A DNA stretch of 64,000 nt, from NCBI RefSeq assembly GCF_963966145.1, contig NC_091050.1, positions 1,178,001 to 1,242,000 of the forward strand. Direction: 5' to 3'. The notes under the pieces were generated by a model that searched no databases, was not told where the DNA came from, and saw only the letters and a program-made list of their open reading frames with translations. This document shows positions 36,540 through 46,489 of the stretch, piece after piece. The stretch is from Tenebrio molitor (Eukaryota; Arthropoda; Insecta; Coleoptera; Tenebrionidae). The number at the start of each line of letters is the position of its first letter. Position 1 is the stretch's first letter. Both the position numbers and the translations under genes were made by a program.

Positions 36540-36918
36540 AACGCAAGAAAAAAATCTTTGTATATTTTTTCTCTTCAGTTATCATCATTTATCTTCAATA
36601 ATTTCCTTATTAACTACTTCTCATTTTGTTTTCAACTAGTTCTAGACCATTGTTTTTTTTACACTTCACCAGTGTAACAGGTGTTAGATACAATTATTAA
36701 CAGTGCAGCAACCAATATGGAGTTTGTAGGAGTGTCTTAAATGTGAACTAAAATTTGAATTAAGTGTCCTTGTTGTTCTTTAAATAATGACCGAGCGCCG
36801 TAGATGGGCGGCAAACGCGTCCGGTTTAGAATCGGTCGGTTCGAGGTTCAAATCCCTGGCCGGACTGTAGTCGCAAGAGGTTTTTTTTCAAAGGATTTCC
36901 TCATTTACTTCTTCTTTA
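36540..36918. other. Spacer after gene L with a tRNA-like stretch
   Basis: At 36787-36868, GTAGATGGGCGGCAAACGCG and GGTTCGAGGTTCAAATCC resemble A and B boxes of pol III genes. The T stem pairs poorly and no cloverleaf closes well, so a tRNA-derived SINE head or decayed tRNA is more likely than a working tRNA. The rest holds nothing that I recognise. Confidence 0.4.
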
Positions 36919-37155
36919 GATGAGCGTTTAAGGTTTCAAACTAAAATGAAAGATTTGGTTGTAGCTGTGGTCGGGATGTTCACTTCTGGGATTCCCTACG
37001 GGTGGCCCAGTCCGCTTCTCCTGAAGCTTTTGTCAGAGGACCACCCACTCAACATGAATTCGGAAGAAGCTTCCTACATTATTATAACTGCTTCAGTTGA
37101 TGATATCATCTGGTTTTTCAACAAGCAACAACCAGTTGGAGAAACAACATCTTGA
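36919..37155 (+). pseudogene. Broken copy of sugar transporter gene F
   Basis: From 36945 the frame matches gene F (MKDLVVAVVGMFTSGIPYGW, then LSEDHPLNMNSEEASY), but after about 50 codons it jumps to the 3' flank of F (matching 27087 on) and stops at 37155. The missing part corresponds to about 25761-27086 of F. Around the junction both parents share ATC, a hint of a simple microhomology deletion. The F flank continues to about 37440. No complete carrier can be made. Confidence 0.88.
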
Positions 37156-37440
37156 TGAAGGTGGACCACCTCATTTTACGGTTCAGTATTGGTGGTTTCC
37201 TCGTCGGTCTCAGTATTTCACCTTCTTTCTTTCAAGTGGCTAATTCAGTGATTTAGTTTGTTGCAACAGAAACACGAGTCACTGCCTTAATCTTGAGGAT
37301 TTTGCAATAATACGTGTAAATACTGAATGCATATACCAATTAAAATTTAGTCATACTACACGGTAGTCTCAGTTTCACTGAGTGGTCTTGTTGGCAAACA
37401 CACAGTGTAAAGTGTTGATTAAATAATTTAACTAGGGATA

Positions 37441-37806
37441 CAATAGTATATATTATATTATAAGTGATAGAAATGCATCATTACACAAGAGTGAGAATTT
37501 TGACCGAAGAGTGCGCTTGCGCACGAGTGGGACACTTCTCACGAGTTTCATGATGGCATTTCGGTCACGTGTGATATACGACGTTTTATCTTACAGGTGC
37601 AACTATTGCAAAAAATCCAAGAAATGAAGTTTCATTCAAGTAAAATGACAGCTGTAAAATTTAATCACTTGTGAGTACTTTATATCAAGTTAAATGGCAG
37701 CTGTCAAATTTACTCACTAGTGAGTACTTTATCTCACTTGTAATTAAAATTTAACTTGTGTTACCGAAAACAATGGTCAAAAACTCTACCTGTAAAATAA
37801 AAATAT
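37441..37806. repeat. Insertion in the duplicated F flank, with a ~49-bp tandem repeat
   Basis: The intact flank at about 27420-27445 lacks this DNA. Near 37643-37740 a unit with GACAGCTGT..AATCACTTGTGAGTAC is repeated twice with changes. No inverted ends are clear to me, so the element type is open. Confidence 0.5.
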
Positions 37807-37872
37807 TTGCTTATAATGTTTGAGCAAACTGAAACCTCAAGGTCACGATGGGCGAAAGCGATCGAGACTATA

Positions 37873-38490
37873 CAGAGTACGTCCTAAAAAACGCCGCAAG
37901 TTATATCTCCGTTATTTATGGCTAGATTTAAACAAAACAAAAACTGGAATAAATTACTTTAAAAACACTATAGGCACAAGTTAGATAATTTTTTTTCAAA
38001 AAGTTATTCAAGGTCAGATGATAGTCAACTTTGTTTTTTCAAATAGCTTGGTATATTTTTTTATTCTGATTTTGAAAGAGATTATTTTTCTGAATCCAAC
38101 GATATGCCACATGTTAGAATAATTAAATAAATAAAATAGCATTATTGAAAATTTTTTCTTCGAAAAAAATCAAGTGTACTATGGAAAACAATTCTAAACG
38201 CAATATTTATTACACGTTCTGTCATGTTATTTTTTTTAATCTTCAGAAAGTATTGTTATCTGATTTTTTTCGTAGAAAATTTTTTCAATAATCCTATTTT
38301 ATTTATTTATTTTCGCGGTTACTGTTAAATGCATTCTAACATGTGGCACGTCGTTGGATTCAGAAAAATAATCTCTTTCTATGTTGTGCTTATAGTGTTT
38401 TTAAATTAATTTATTCCAGTTTTTGCTTTATTTAAATCGAGCAATAAATAACGGAAATATAGCTTGCGGCGTTTTTTAGGACGCACCCTG
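37873..38490. mobile_element. TA-flanked inverted-repeat element with empty site in the window
   Basis: The left CAGAGTACGTCCTAAAAAAC and the right GTTTTTTAGGACGCACCCTG are inverted; the similarity continues for about 110 bp (GTTATATCTCCGTTATTTAT..). TA borders lie at 37871-37872 and 38491-38492. The paralogous sequence at 27495-27512 lacks it and keeps a single TA. No transposase is visible. Confidence 0.88.
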
Positions 38491-38657
38491 TATAACTATT
38501 TTTCTATTTTGCACCTTTAACAGAGTCAGAATGACACTCAAATGGGTTTCGTAAAAGGATTTCTTTTCGATACCGGTTTCAGGAACACTTACTTGTTCTG
38601 TTTTGACCTTTTTTTTAATTCAAAATTTAAAATAAGGGCAAAATAGAAAAAACATTG

Positions 38658-38779
38658 TATTACACTCGTTTTATAAGCCATTTTGACGCACTTGTTTGCT
38701 TTATAGCACTCGTCGCTGCGGCCGTCGTGCTCTAAAAAACACGTGCGACAAAATGGTGTCTTATAAAACTCGTATAATA
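38658..38779. mobile_element. Short MITE (TTACACTCGTTTTATAAG family)
   Basis: TTACACTCGTTTTATAAG at the left is mirrored by CTTATAAAACTCGTATAA at the right. Related copies lie at 50455-50553 and 59038-59131, upstream of G3 and G4. Confidence 0.7.
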
Positions 38780-38809
38780 AATGACTAATATATATTTTTT
38801 TGGTTCGAC

Positions 38810-39097
38810 ACTGTCAGAATTTGAGAATTTTCTCCTTTGTGAACGGATTTTGATAAATGTCACAACTTGTCAAAACGAAACGTCAAGCTAATTTTAAATA
38901 TTGTTAGCGATTTGGAGCTTTTAAGAGGCTCGTCGAACCAAAAAACGTTGTATTCAACTCGTTCGTGTGTAAATTGGGCCTTTTTTGGCACTCGTGGGCC
39001 TTTAAAACGCTCGTTACACTCGCGTTTTAAAATGGTCCACTCGTGCCAAAAAAGGTCCAATTTACGCACGAACACATTAAATAACCTACTATTATAT
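38810..39097. mobile_element. Repeat element (TTCGTGTGTAAATTGGGCC family)
   Basis: The inner arms TAAATTGGGCCTTTTTTGGC and GCCAAAAAAGGTCCAATTTA are inverted. An oppositely oriented copy lies at 53743-53998, and shorter relatives are near 32525-32630 and 42373-42500. Confidence 0.65.
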
Positions 39098-39297
39098 TTT
39101 TAAAAGCTAGTTTCAAGATATCATGGCAAATGATAATAAAAAAGCATTTGTTGATACGTGCTGAAGGTCTCTTCGAAAAATTTTATTTACATTATGTAAA
39201 TGTATGGATATGGACAACCATGAAAACTTCAAATTTTACCATTGCTAGCCTGATTTATGGTTAAGGTCTACTTTTGTCCATTGCTTGCATAAAAAAT

Positions 39298-40029
39298 ATG
39301 AATCGATCATTGATAAATGTAAGATTTGCGGAACTGAAGGGGAAACCATTGACCACATCATTTCTTCTTGCACCGTTTTGGCTCAAAGCGAATATAAGAA
39401 ACGTCATGATATATTCGCAAAAGTTATACACATGAATTTAGCAGTTAAATTCAACTTATTAAAGGATACACAACCACATTATATTTATAAAACAGAAAGT
39501 TGTTTGGAAAATGACAATTACAAATTATATTTTGATCATACAGTTTTAACTGATATTCATATTCAGCATAACAGACCAGACATTATTATTTTAAATAAAT
39601 AACAAAAGCAAGCATATCTTTTAGATATAGCTGTTCCAAATTCACACAATAGAACACAAACATTAATAAATATTTAGAACTCTCCGTTGCTATGAGAAAT
39701 CTTTGGTGTTTAGAAAAAAATTCGATTTTACCACTTATAATTTCAGCAACGGGAATAGTACCGTAATCTCTTTTTAAAAATTTAAAAATTTTGGACTTAG
39801 AGAACACATTGGTGGTTGAAATTCAAAAAGGTGTATATTATTATACTCATGTCATATCGTGAGGAAATTCCTTAACAATGACACAGAACATAAAACACAA
39901 AAAAGTCAAAATGTGGACGCGAGACGCCGGTAATTATTTTGATAAGCACTGCACTATTACTTGATAGTATTATCCGTAATAGTGTATGTACTCCGGCAAA
40001 ATTGCCGTGCAGCCGGGTGGTGGAGGGTC
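39298..40029 (+). mobile_element. 5'-truncated LINE (reverse-transcriptase C-terminus) upstream of G2
   Basis: The frame 39285-39602 encodes CKICGTEGETIDHIISSC, then HNRPDIIIL, and in the next segments YLLDIAVPNSHN and EIQKG. This is the C-terminal region of a non-LTR retrotransposon reverse transcriptase, here broken by stops and frameshifts. Its 3' end GGTGGTGGAGGG lies about 45 bp before the start codon of G2. The corresponding upstream regions of G3 (about 51477) and G4 (about 59361) lack it. Confidence 0.8.
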
Positions 40030-40073
40030 ATTATCTGTCCTGGCAGCAAACATTATAGATCAGACAGCACAAA

Positions 40074-41213
40074 ATGAATTCGCTAGTATTGAGAACCAAC
40101 AAGGATAGTAAGTAAATTGTTTCTTTTACGGTCATGACATTATTATAAAGATATTATTATTATCGATATTGAGAAAAATATGCGATTTAAACTTTTACAA
40201 AGAAAGTTAATCAATATTTGAGAATTATAAATCATGAAAATTGAAATGAAAAAAATATACATAAATAAGAATAAAACGGACAGTGTGTTCTACAGGTAAA
40301 TCATGAAATCTGTTATTTTATTTTTTGATAGTCAAACAAATCAAAATCTAGTTCAATAATAATAGTAAATAAATATAAACTGTTTTGTTGCAAAGTCGTT
40401 TCTTTAAGAATATTTATTGTGTGATTTATATTTGTTGTATTTATTTTTTCAGACACACTCGAATACAGACAACTAACCAGCGATTACGTAGAGGAAGCTC
40501 TAATAATAATGGAAAAAACATTTCTCCGTGAAGAGAACGTGTGTCGAGCATATGGCATAACGAAAAACTCCCAAAACGTTGCCGAACAACAAAAAATAAT
40601 GCTAGATATCGTCAAAGATGGTGTCTCGATCGTTGTAATCGACAAGAGCAACAACAAAGTTGTCGGTGCTTCCCTCAACAAAATACACGTGACCACAAAC
40701 CAAATCCAATTTTCACTGGACCAATTAATTTTGTTTCAGGTGAGACCTGCACCCGGGGAGAAAACCTACCACGGAAAATTTGCAGATATGAGTAACGAGT
40801 CATCCAGCCGATCGAATTCCGAGTTTGATGACTACACTGTCTCCACATTCTTCGAGCTCTGTCAAATTGACTGTTTGCTAGAACTGACGATGGTTGGTCT
40901 TTTACCCGAATACAGAAAGGACACCAACGGAACATTGATCTATCAGACAGTTATTGATCTTGGACGAGGGTTGGCCACAGGAGTGAAGACGAAGCAGCCT
41001 GTTGATGGACAAGAGTTAGCTTTGGAACCTGTTCCAGAAATAATTACTGGTGTGTGTACCACGGAGAAGGCCTGGGCCAGGGCGAAGTATTTTGGTTTTA
41101 AACTAGTCGCCGAAATGGGTTTTGATAAGTTCAGTTTCGAAGGAAAGACTCTTGCAGACGTTGTGGACAACAAAGACTTTCAAATCAAGCTGGTGTACCA
41201 AAGCTTAAAGTAA
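40074..41213 (+). CDS. GNAT acetyltransferase, gene G2
   Basis: Exons 40074-40107, 40453-40688 and 40740-41213; 744 nt, 247 aa. Same domain order as G1, but the cofactor loop reads EYRKDTNGTLIYQ: the first glycine of the R-x-x-G-x-G pattern is Thr. Intron 2 (40689-40739) is 51 nt and has no stop in frame; if kept, 17 residues would be added between NKIH and VRPAPG. In the paralogs this intron contains a stop. The LINE tail immediately upstream may supply or disturb the promoter. Enzyme class is certain from the fold; activity with the altered loop is not. Confidence 0.87.
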
Positions 41214-41533
41214 TCAACACCCTGGTTCAGTATGACGCTTTAAATTCTTCAATCCTGAAGAATTTCAAAAATAGAAATAGCTCTTAAAAAGTAAACAATA
41301 TAAATACGTGTCTTTGTCTTTGGGAGATGGTGTTGTGGAAAATTGTTTGAATAAAATTATTTATCCTTTTTTGTAAGTTTAATTCCTACGACAAAAACTA
41401 CATATTTAGGCAAGTTGTGTAGCTTGTTAAATTCTAAACAAAATCCCTTCTATGAAATTTTCTGTGCGATCAATACTTTCTGAGATATGACATTTAATAT
41501 GTTGCTCCGTTTACAACGCAAATTTTAAATTTA

Positions 41534-42259
41534 CAGGGTGCCCATTTTATCTCTTCCCGTCTTACGATTTATCAATAGGCAACACATAATACATTGCACA
41601 GATATCTTGGTGGAATTATTTATTTTTTAAAATAAGAAACATAGTTAGCCAAAGTGAAAGATTTAATATGCCACAAAGTGTTGGCTATGACCATCTAGTG
41701 CTTTTGTTGGCAGTACCTCGGCGATAACTAAATTCCCTAAAGGAAATTAACACTTTTTGTGTTAGGTTAAGTTGTTTTTACGTTAGGGTTATATTTTCTG
41801 AATAGTTACATTGTTGCCGGATCTCTTAAATCTGATTTGTTCTTTTTAAATTAAATTTAATCGTTTAATAGAAATTTTTTATCGTAATAAAATTATTTTG
41901 GCAATTTTGACTATTCCTTTGACGAAAATTTAAATTATTTTTCATACTTAATAAATCATTTAGTTTCTTACGAATATTAAAATAATAAATCGGACAGTGC
42001 GGTGGCAAGAAAATGTCGAACAGACACTGACAGAAAAAAGAAATTGCATCCGTTGCATCACTGAGTCAGTTAGTCCAACATGAAAAGAAAAAATCATAGC
42101 AAACTCGGTTCCAAAAAGATCGTGAATGCCTAATAGAATTCCTCCATTTCCAAATTTTTGAAGTATTTAATAACTGATGTCATCCATGACGGTAATATTC
42201 AATGCAACTTTTTGTAGTTTTGTAGTTTTAAGGCGGGAACCGATAAAATGGGCACAGTG
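41534..42259. mobile_element. TA-flanked inverted-repeat element in the G2 3' flank
   Basis: The left CAGGGTGCCCATTTTATC is mirrored by GATAAAATGGGCACAGTG at the right, with TA at both borders. The G3 flank (about 53055-53067, AAATTTACTTTCAGTCACGG) is the uninterrupted site. The interior of about 690 bp has no convincing frame. Confidence 0.88.
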
Positions 42260-43219
42260 TACTTTCAGTCACGGCTTTCGTTAAATTCACAGTACCACCT
42301 CTCTTCTTTCAAAGATCTAAAATATTCCGTCAAAGAGTAATTTATTTCACATTTTTTCATCTCAGTTATTTCACAAAAAACGTTGTATTTAACTCGTTCT
42401 TGTGTAATTTGCACTCGTGGATCTTTAAAATTCTCGTTTCACTCATGCCAAAAAAAGCCCAAATTACACACGAACTCGTTAAATAAACTACTATTTATAA
42501 AAATTAAAAATAATTTTTATGTCATGCGATCTATTAATCCAAAAAATATATTTTTACAAACAACTTTAATGTAAAATTATAAATCTACCTACTACAATTT
42601 TACAAATATCATCATATTAGTCACCCACTTGTTAAAACGTGACTCATATGATAATTCACAAATAAATAATTTATTCAAATACAGCTACTGACGCACGTAT
42701 TTATTCATTTACGTAAATAGTCACCAATAGACCAGGAAAATAAATTAATTTAAATGAAAATCTGGAAATTGTTCTAATTAATTGATTTATTTATTACGTA
42801 GCAAAAGCGCATGTTAACAAAAAATAATTTTCAATTTTAACAATATCGTATACTTAAATAGATACAACTGTTATATTTCTAAAGATTTGCATTTTACCAA
42901 GTTCGATCAAAGTTTCAATTTTTAAAATTGAAAAATGGTGGATGCGCCGGATGAGAATATAATCACTTCTGATAATACCAGTCAAAGTTATGTTGGTTAT
43001 TTTTATGGTGCTGTCACGAATGTCTCCCACGGTTGAATTTGAATATCAAGAGTTCGCAGCACGACAAGTCTTCGCAAGCGTGGAAGACATGAGTGAAAGC
43101 ACTTTGACTAAGAATGGTATTCGCGGCACTAATCAGTGAATAAAATGTATAATGAATTTTGCCGATTATTCATCAGTAGTGAAACCGACAGACAATTGTC
43201 ACTAATGATGAATAATCAT

Positions 43220-45136
43220 ATATTATACAACAAGAGGATTGAAAATTCTCGATTATACGAGACGTGTTGCCCGGAAACACCACGAGATCGTAGATCGAGT
43301 GGTGTTTCCGGCAACACGTCGAGTAATCGAGAATTTTCCATCCTCGAGTTGTATACGGGTAGACTATATCATGAATAAAATAAATAACTAAATAAATAAA
43401 CAGGTTCCCGAAACTGACTGGGCGCATTCAGTAGCAGAGTGATTTAATGTGACGTTAATGTGACGGCTAGCGCAAAAAATTTTGTAAGTTAAGGCGGCGA
43501 GCGAAAATACAAAAGTTGGTATATTCGAATCACGGCCTCCTAGATTAATAAGAGACTCGTCTCTTATCCGGCCTGTCGCATTCGATAAATGTCTGTTTTT
43601 CAAAATTCCCCGTATAGTATGTCCATCTAGCGGCTTTAATGTGACCCATATATTAGTATATGCAACTAAAAATACGTATGAATAATGACATTTTATATAA
43701 TAAATTGTCAATTTCAAAAACTAAGTGCAGTCGAAACTTTAAAAAATGCCACAAACAAAGAAAAAATGTTGTATTAGTTCATAACATAAAGTCAACATTT
43801 CTTATCATAATCTACCCAATGATATCACTTTAAATGCGGCATGGAAGATAGGACTGAGAGATCATACTGGTAATATCATGAGTGCCGCAGAATAAGCAAG
43901 TAGTAAAATTTTACCAAGATTCCAAAATTTAAGGACCAATGTAAATGTTTCAGTCACCTTGCAAGATAGTTCTCTGGAAAAACTAGAAAAATTGTCTCCA
44001 ATTACTTATTTGCCAAGTACATACCAATTTTCAAATTGAGACGGCGGCAACGGCTTTTTTATGTGGCTACTTAATTATGAAAATAACGGAGGCAATCCAT
44101 GGATGTGATTATTGCTTGTCACATTTACGAGATCCAAATTCGAAAAAGAAAATCCCTTTATTGGAATTAATGTATTACTAAGATAGAGGAAGGCTAAGTT
44201 ACCCCAATGATCAATTTGTGGGTCTAGTATAGTTTGGGAATGAGAAATTGGAATTTTAGGTTCTTCACTTGCAATGGGTTTTGGGTAGATTAAACATTTA
44301 GATAATAATGAAGATGTACGACTATGAGCAGTTCATTCCAGGGGGGACAAACAATCTGCATTTTACCGATATTCGGCATCCCTTTTTAGGAACTAGCAGG
44401 TGGATAAACTTACCACTATTGTAAATCTTCATTATTATAATCTTTACAATCTACCCTAAACCCATTGCAGTGAAGAAGCTAAAATTCAAATTTCTCGTTC
44501 GCAAACTACAATTGACAATAATTTCAATAGTAGAAATTCTACCAAGCATTCCAAAGGAAAATATAAATTTTGTTTTGAAGAATATCTTAGCCTCATATTT
44601 TTCGGGAAATCCACTAATTCATGGTCCTGTTCATTGTAAAATGTGAGTGAGACACTTATTTAATTATTAAATTAGAACTTCCTGTCATTGTAAATTTTTG
44701 TAACTTGCACTCACAGACAAATAAAAAAAATAGTAAAAAAGAAAATTGTTGAAATTAAATTTACCGTTCATAAAAAATCTTTTTGATTTGAGATTTTGAA
44801 AAAGTGTCAGATGGATGTGTGCATTAAAACTGATGAAAAATGTTGAAAACACGTCTATAAAACAATAATTTCCTGCAAGGCAGGCAACCAGTACAGCACA
44901 TAAGCCCCGTATTGTGGCGCACCCTATAAAACAAAAATAATGCTTAGAACTACGAATGCGGCAGGCCGGATAAGAGACGAGTCTCTTATGAATCTAGGAG
45001 GCCGTGATTCGAATATACAAAGGTTCGTATATTCGAAATCGCCCTGGTTACTACAATAACCGCTGTAATACATGGTAACTAAAGAAAATCAAAGATTCTT
45101 ATTGGTTTATAAAGTAATGAACGATATAGTCATTCT
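43220..45136. mobile_element. 1.9-kb insertion with nested inverted repeats
   Basis: The H3 spacer reads straight from AGTGATGAATAATCAT (62138 region) to ATTAGACCAGGAATG, so all DNA between is extra here. It contains a palindrome near 43229-43377 (arms with GAAAATTCTCGATTA and GTGTTTCCGG), an outer pair of about 75-bp inverted repeats (43510-43586 and 44952-45025, core ATTCGAATCACGGCCTCCTA) and an inner pair (44230-44318 and 44423-44508, core CACTGCAATGGGTTT). No transposase is recognisable. Confidence 0.65.
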
Positions 45137-45332
45137 GATTAGACCAGGAATGAATGGAGAATACTTGTCACGTGAGTCGAATAATTTAAAAAACATCGTC
45201 GTAAAACTGCCTAAATAACTTCTTAAATAATTTTCATTTTTCTGCTGATACATTTATTCCCATAATTCCTAAAATGTCCCATTTAACCAAAATCCAACAA
45301 GATTTAGTTTGTCACGTAATTGTTAATACAAT

Positions 45333-46255
45333 ACTATCCCTCCGCCACCCGGCGGCACGGCAATTTTACCGGAGTACATACACTATTACGGATATTAATA
45401 TCAAGTAATAGTGCAGTGCTTATCAACATAATTACCGGCGTCTCGCCTCCGCATTTTGATTTTGTTGTGTATTATGTTCTGTGTCTCGGTGGCTCGGTGG
45501 CCGCATGGCTGTCGGAGAAAGTACTCCGAGGTCGCGGTACCGATGCTAGTGGGTTCGAATCCCACCGAAGGGAGAGGATTTTTTCAAAGGAAGGAACCTC
45601 CGCCCGGCCATGGATGTGTGTGTATGTCTATCAGGGGCTGACGGTAGGGTGGTGGAAGGAAGAATCAACACTCTTTCGGCCACCACCGCGAGGTCAGCAC
45701 GGGTTCGAGTCCCGTCGGGAAGGGTGCCCATGGGTGTATAAATGTTGTTGTGTATGTCTGTGAATGTGAGGTGGAATGGGCGTGGGTGGCCGGGGAAAGT
45801 GCCCCGGAGCCCCGTCGCATCACCGATAGGCAAAGGAACAAGGAAAATGAATTGGAAAAACGGCCGACCGAAAGGTACCGTAAAAGCCGTATGGCAAAAA
45901 ACGGGAATGGCAATTTAAAAAAAAAAAAAAAAAAAAAATGTTCTGTGTCAATGTTAAGGAATTTCCTCACGACATGACATGAGTATAATAATATACCTTT
46001 TTGAATTTCAAGCACCAATGTGTTGTCTAAGTCCAAAATTTTTAAATTTTTAAAAAGAAATTGCGGTACTATTCCCGCTGCTGAAATTATAAGTGGTAAA
46101 ATAGAAATTTTTTCTAAACTGCTAGGATTTCTCATAGCAACGGAGAGCTCTAAATATTTATAAATTTTTGTGTTATATGTCTGTGTTATATTATGTGAAT
46201 TTGGAACAGCTATATCTAAAAGATATGCTTGCTTTTGTTGTTTATTTAAAATATT
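45333..46255 (-). mobile_element. Inverted 5'-truncated LINE fragment, split by a SINE
   Basis: The minus-strand frame encodes QQKQAYLLDIAVPNSHN, then SILPLIISAAGIVPQ and ILLYSCHVVRKFLN, the same reverse-transcriptase C-terminus as at 39298-40029 but better preserved. Its 3' end (GC-rich CCGCCACCCGGCGG on the + strand) is at about 45340. The spacer of H3 has no LINE at this place. Confidence 0.8.
45486..45937 (+). mobile_element. Full-length SINE with 12-bp target-site duplication
   Basis: Flanked by ATGTTCTGTGTC at 45474-45485 and 45938-45949. The head resembles a tRNA gene (GGTGGCCGCATGGCTG as A box, GTGGGTTCGAATCCCAC as B box / T arm), with a second CGGGTTCGAGTCCCG about 150 bp later, and it ends in a 22-bp A run. 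A pol III-transcribed tRNA-derived SINE, inserted within the older inverted LINE fragment. Confidence 0.9.
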
Positions 46256-46386
46256 ACTAATCAACAAACTAAACAGAAGGTTGTAAAAAGACCTTGAAAT
46301 AAACAACAAGGAAAATATATTTGTGGTAAATGAGTGATAACATTTTTCGAATATTTGGATTCGTACTTGATAAATACTAAACAGTA

Positions 46387-46392
46387 TATAAA
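46387..46392 (+). promoter_or_regulatory. TATA box candidate of H1
   Basis: TATAAA about 98 bp before the ATG of H1, in a context (CAGT-TATAAATGTTC) retained upstream of H2 (55061-55066) and H3 (62661-62666). The transcription start is not known. Confidence 0.45.
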
Positions 46393-46489
46393 TGTTCCGA
46401 AACCTTTTAGGTCACGGTAATTATTTTTTGTAGTGCTTAAGATAAACATCTTTACATTTTGTCTCTGGAAATACCAAGAACGTGAAAAG

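Larger units (their letters stand above)
42260..46489. other. Spacer between G2 and H1 with several insertions
   Basis: The backbone matches the G-to-H spacers of the later copies (52725-55163 and 60609-62763). It is interrupted by a 1.9-kb insertion (43220-45136) and by an inverted LINE fragment (45333-46255) that itself carries a SINE. I see no host gene; open frames here belong to repeats. Confidence 0.65.

Noticed and set aside
36787..36868. tRNA gene
   Set aside because: B-box-like GGTTCAAATCC is present, but acceptor and T stems do not pair well; more likely a tRNA-derived repeat.
39285..39602. Host zinc-finger protein (CKICG..HIISSC)
   Set aside because: The sequence continues into reverse-transcriptase C-terminal motifs and is repeated inverted at 45333-46255.
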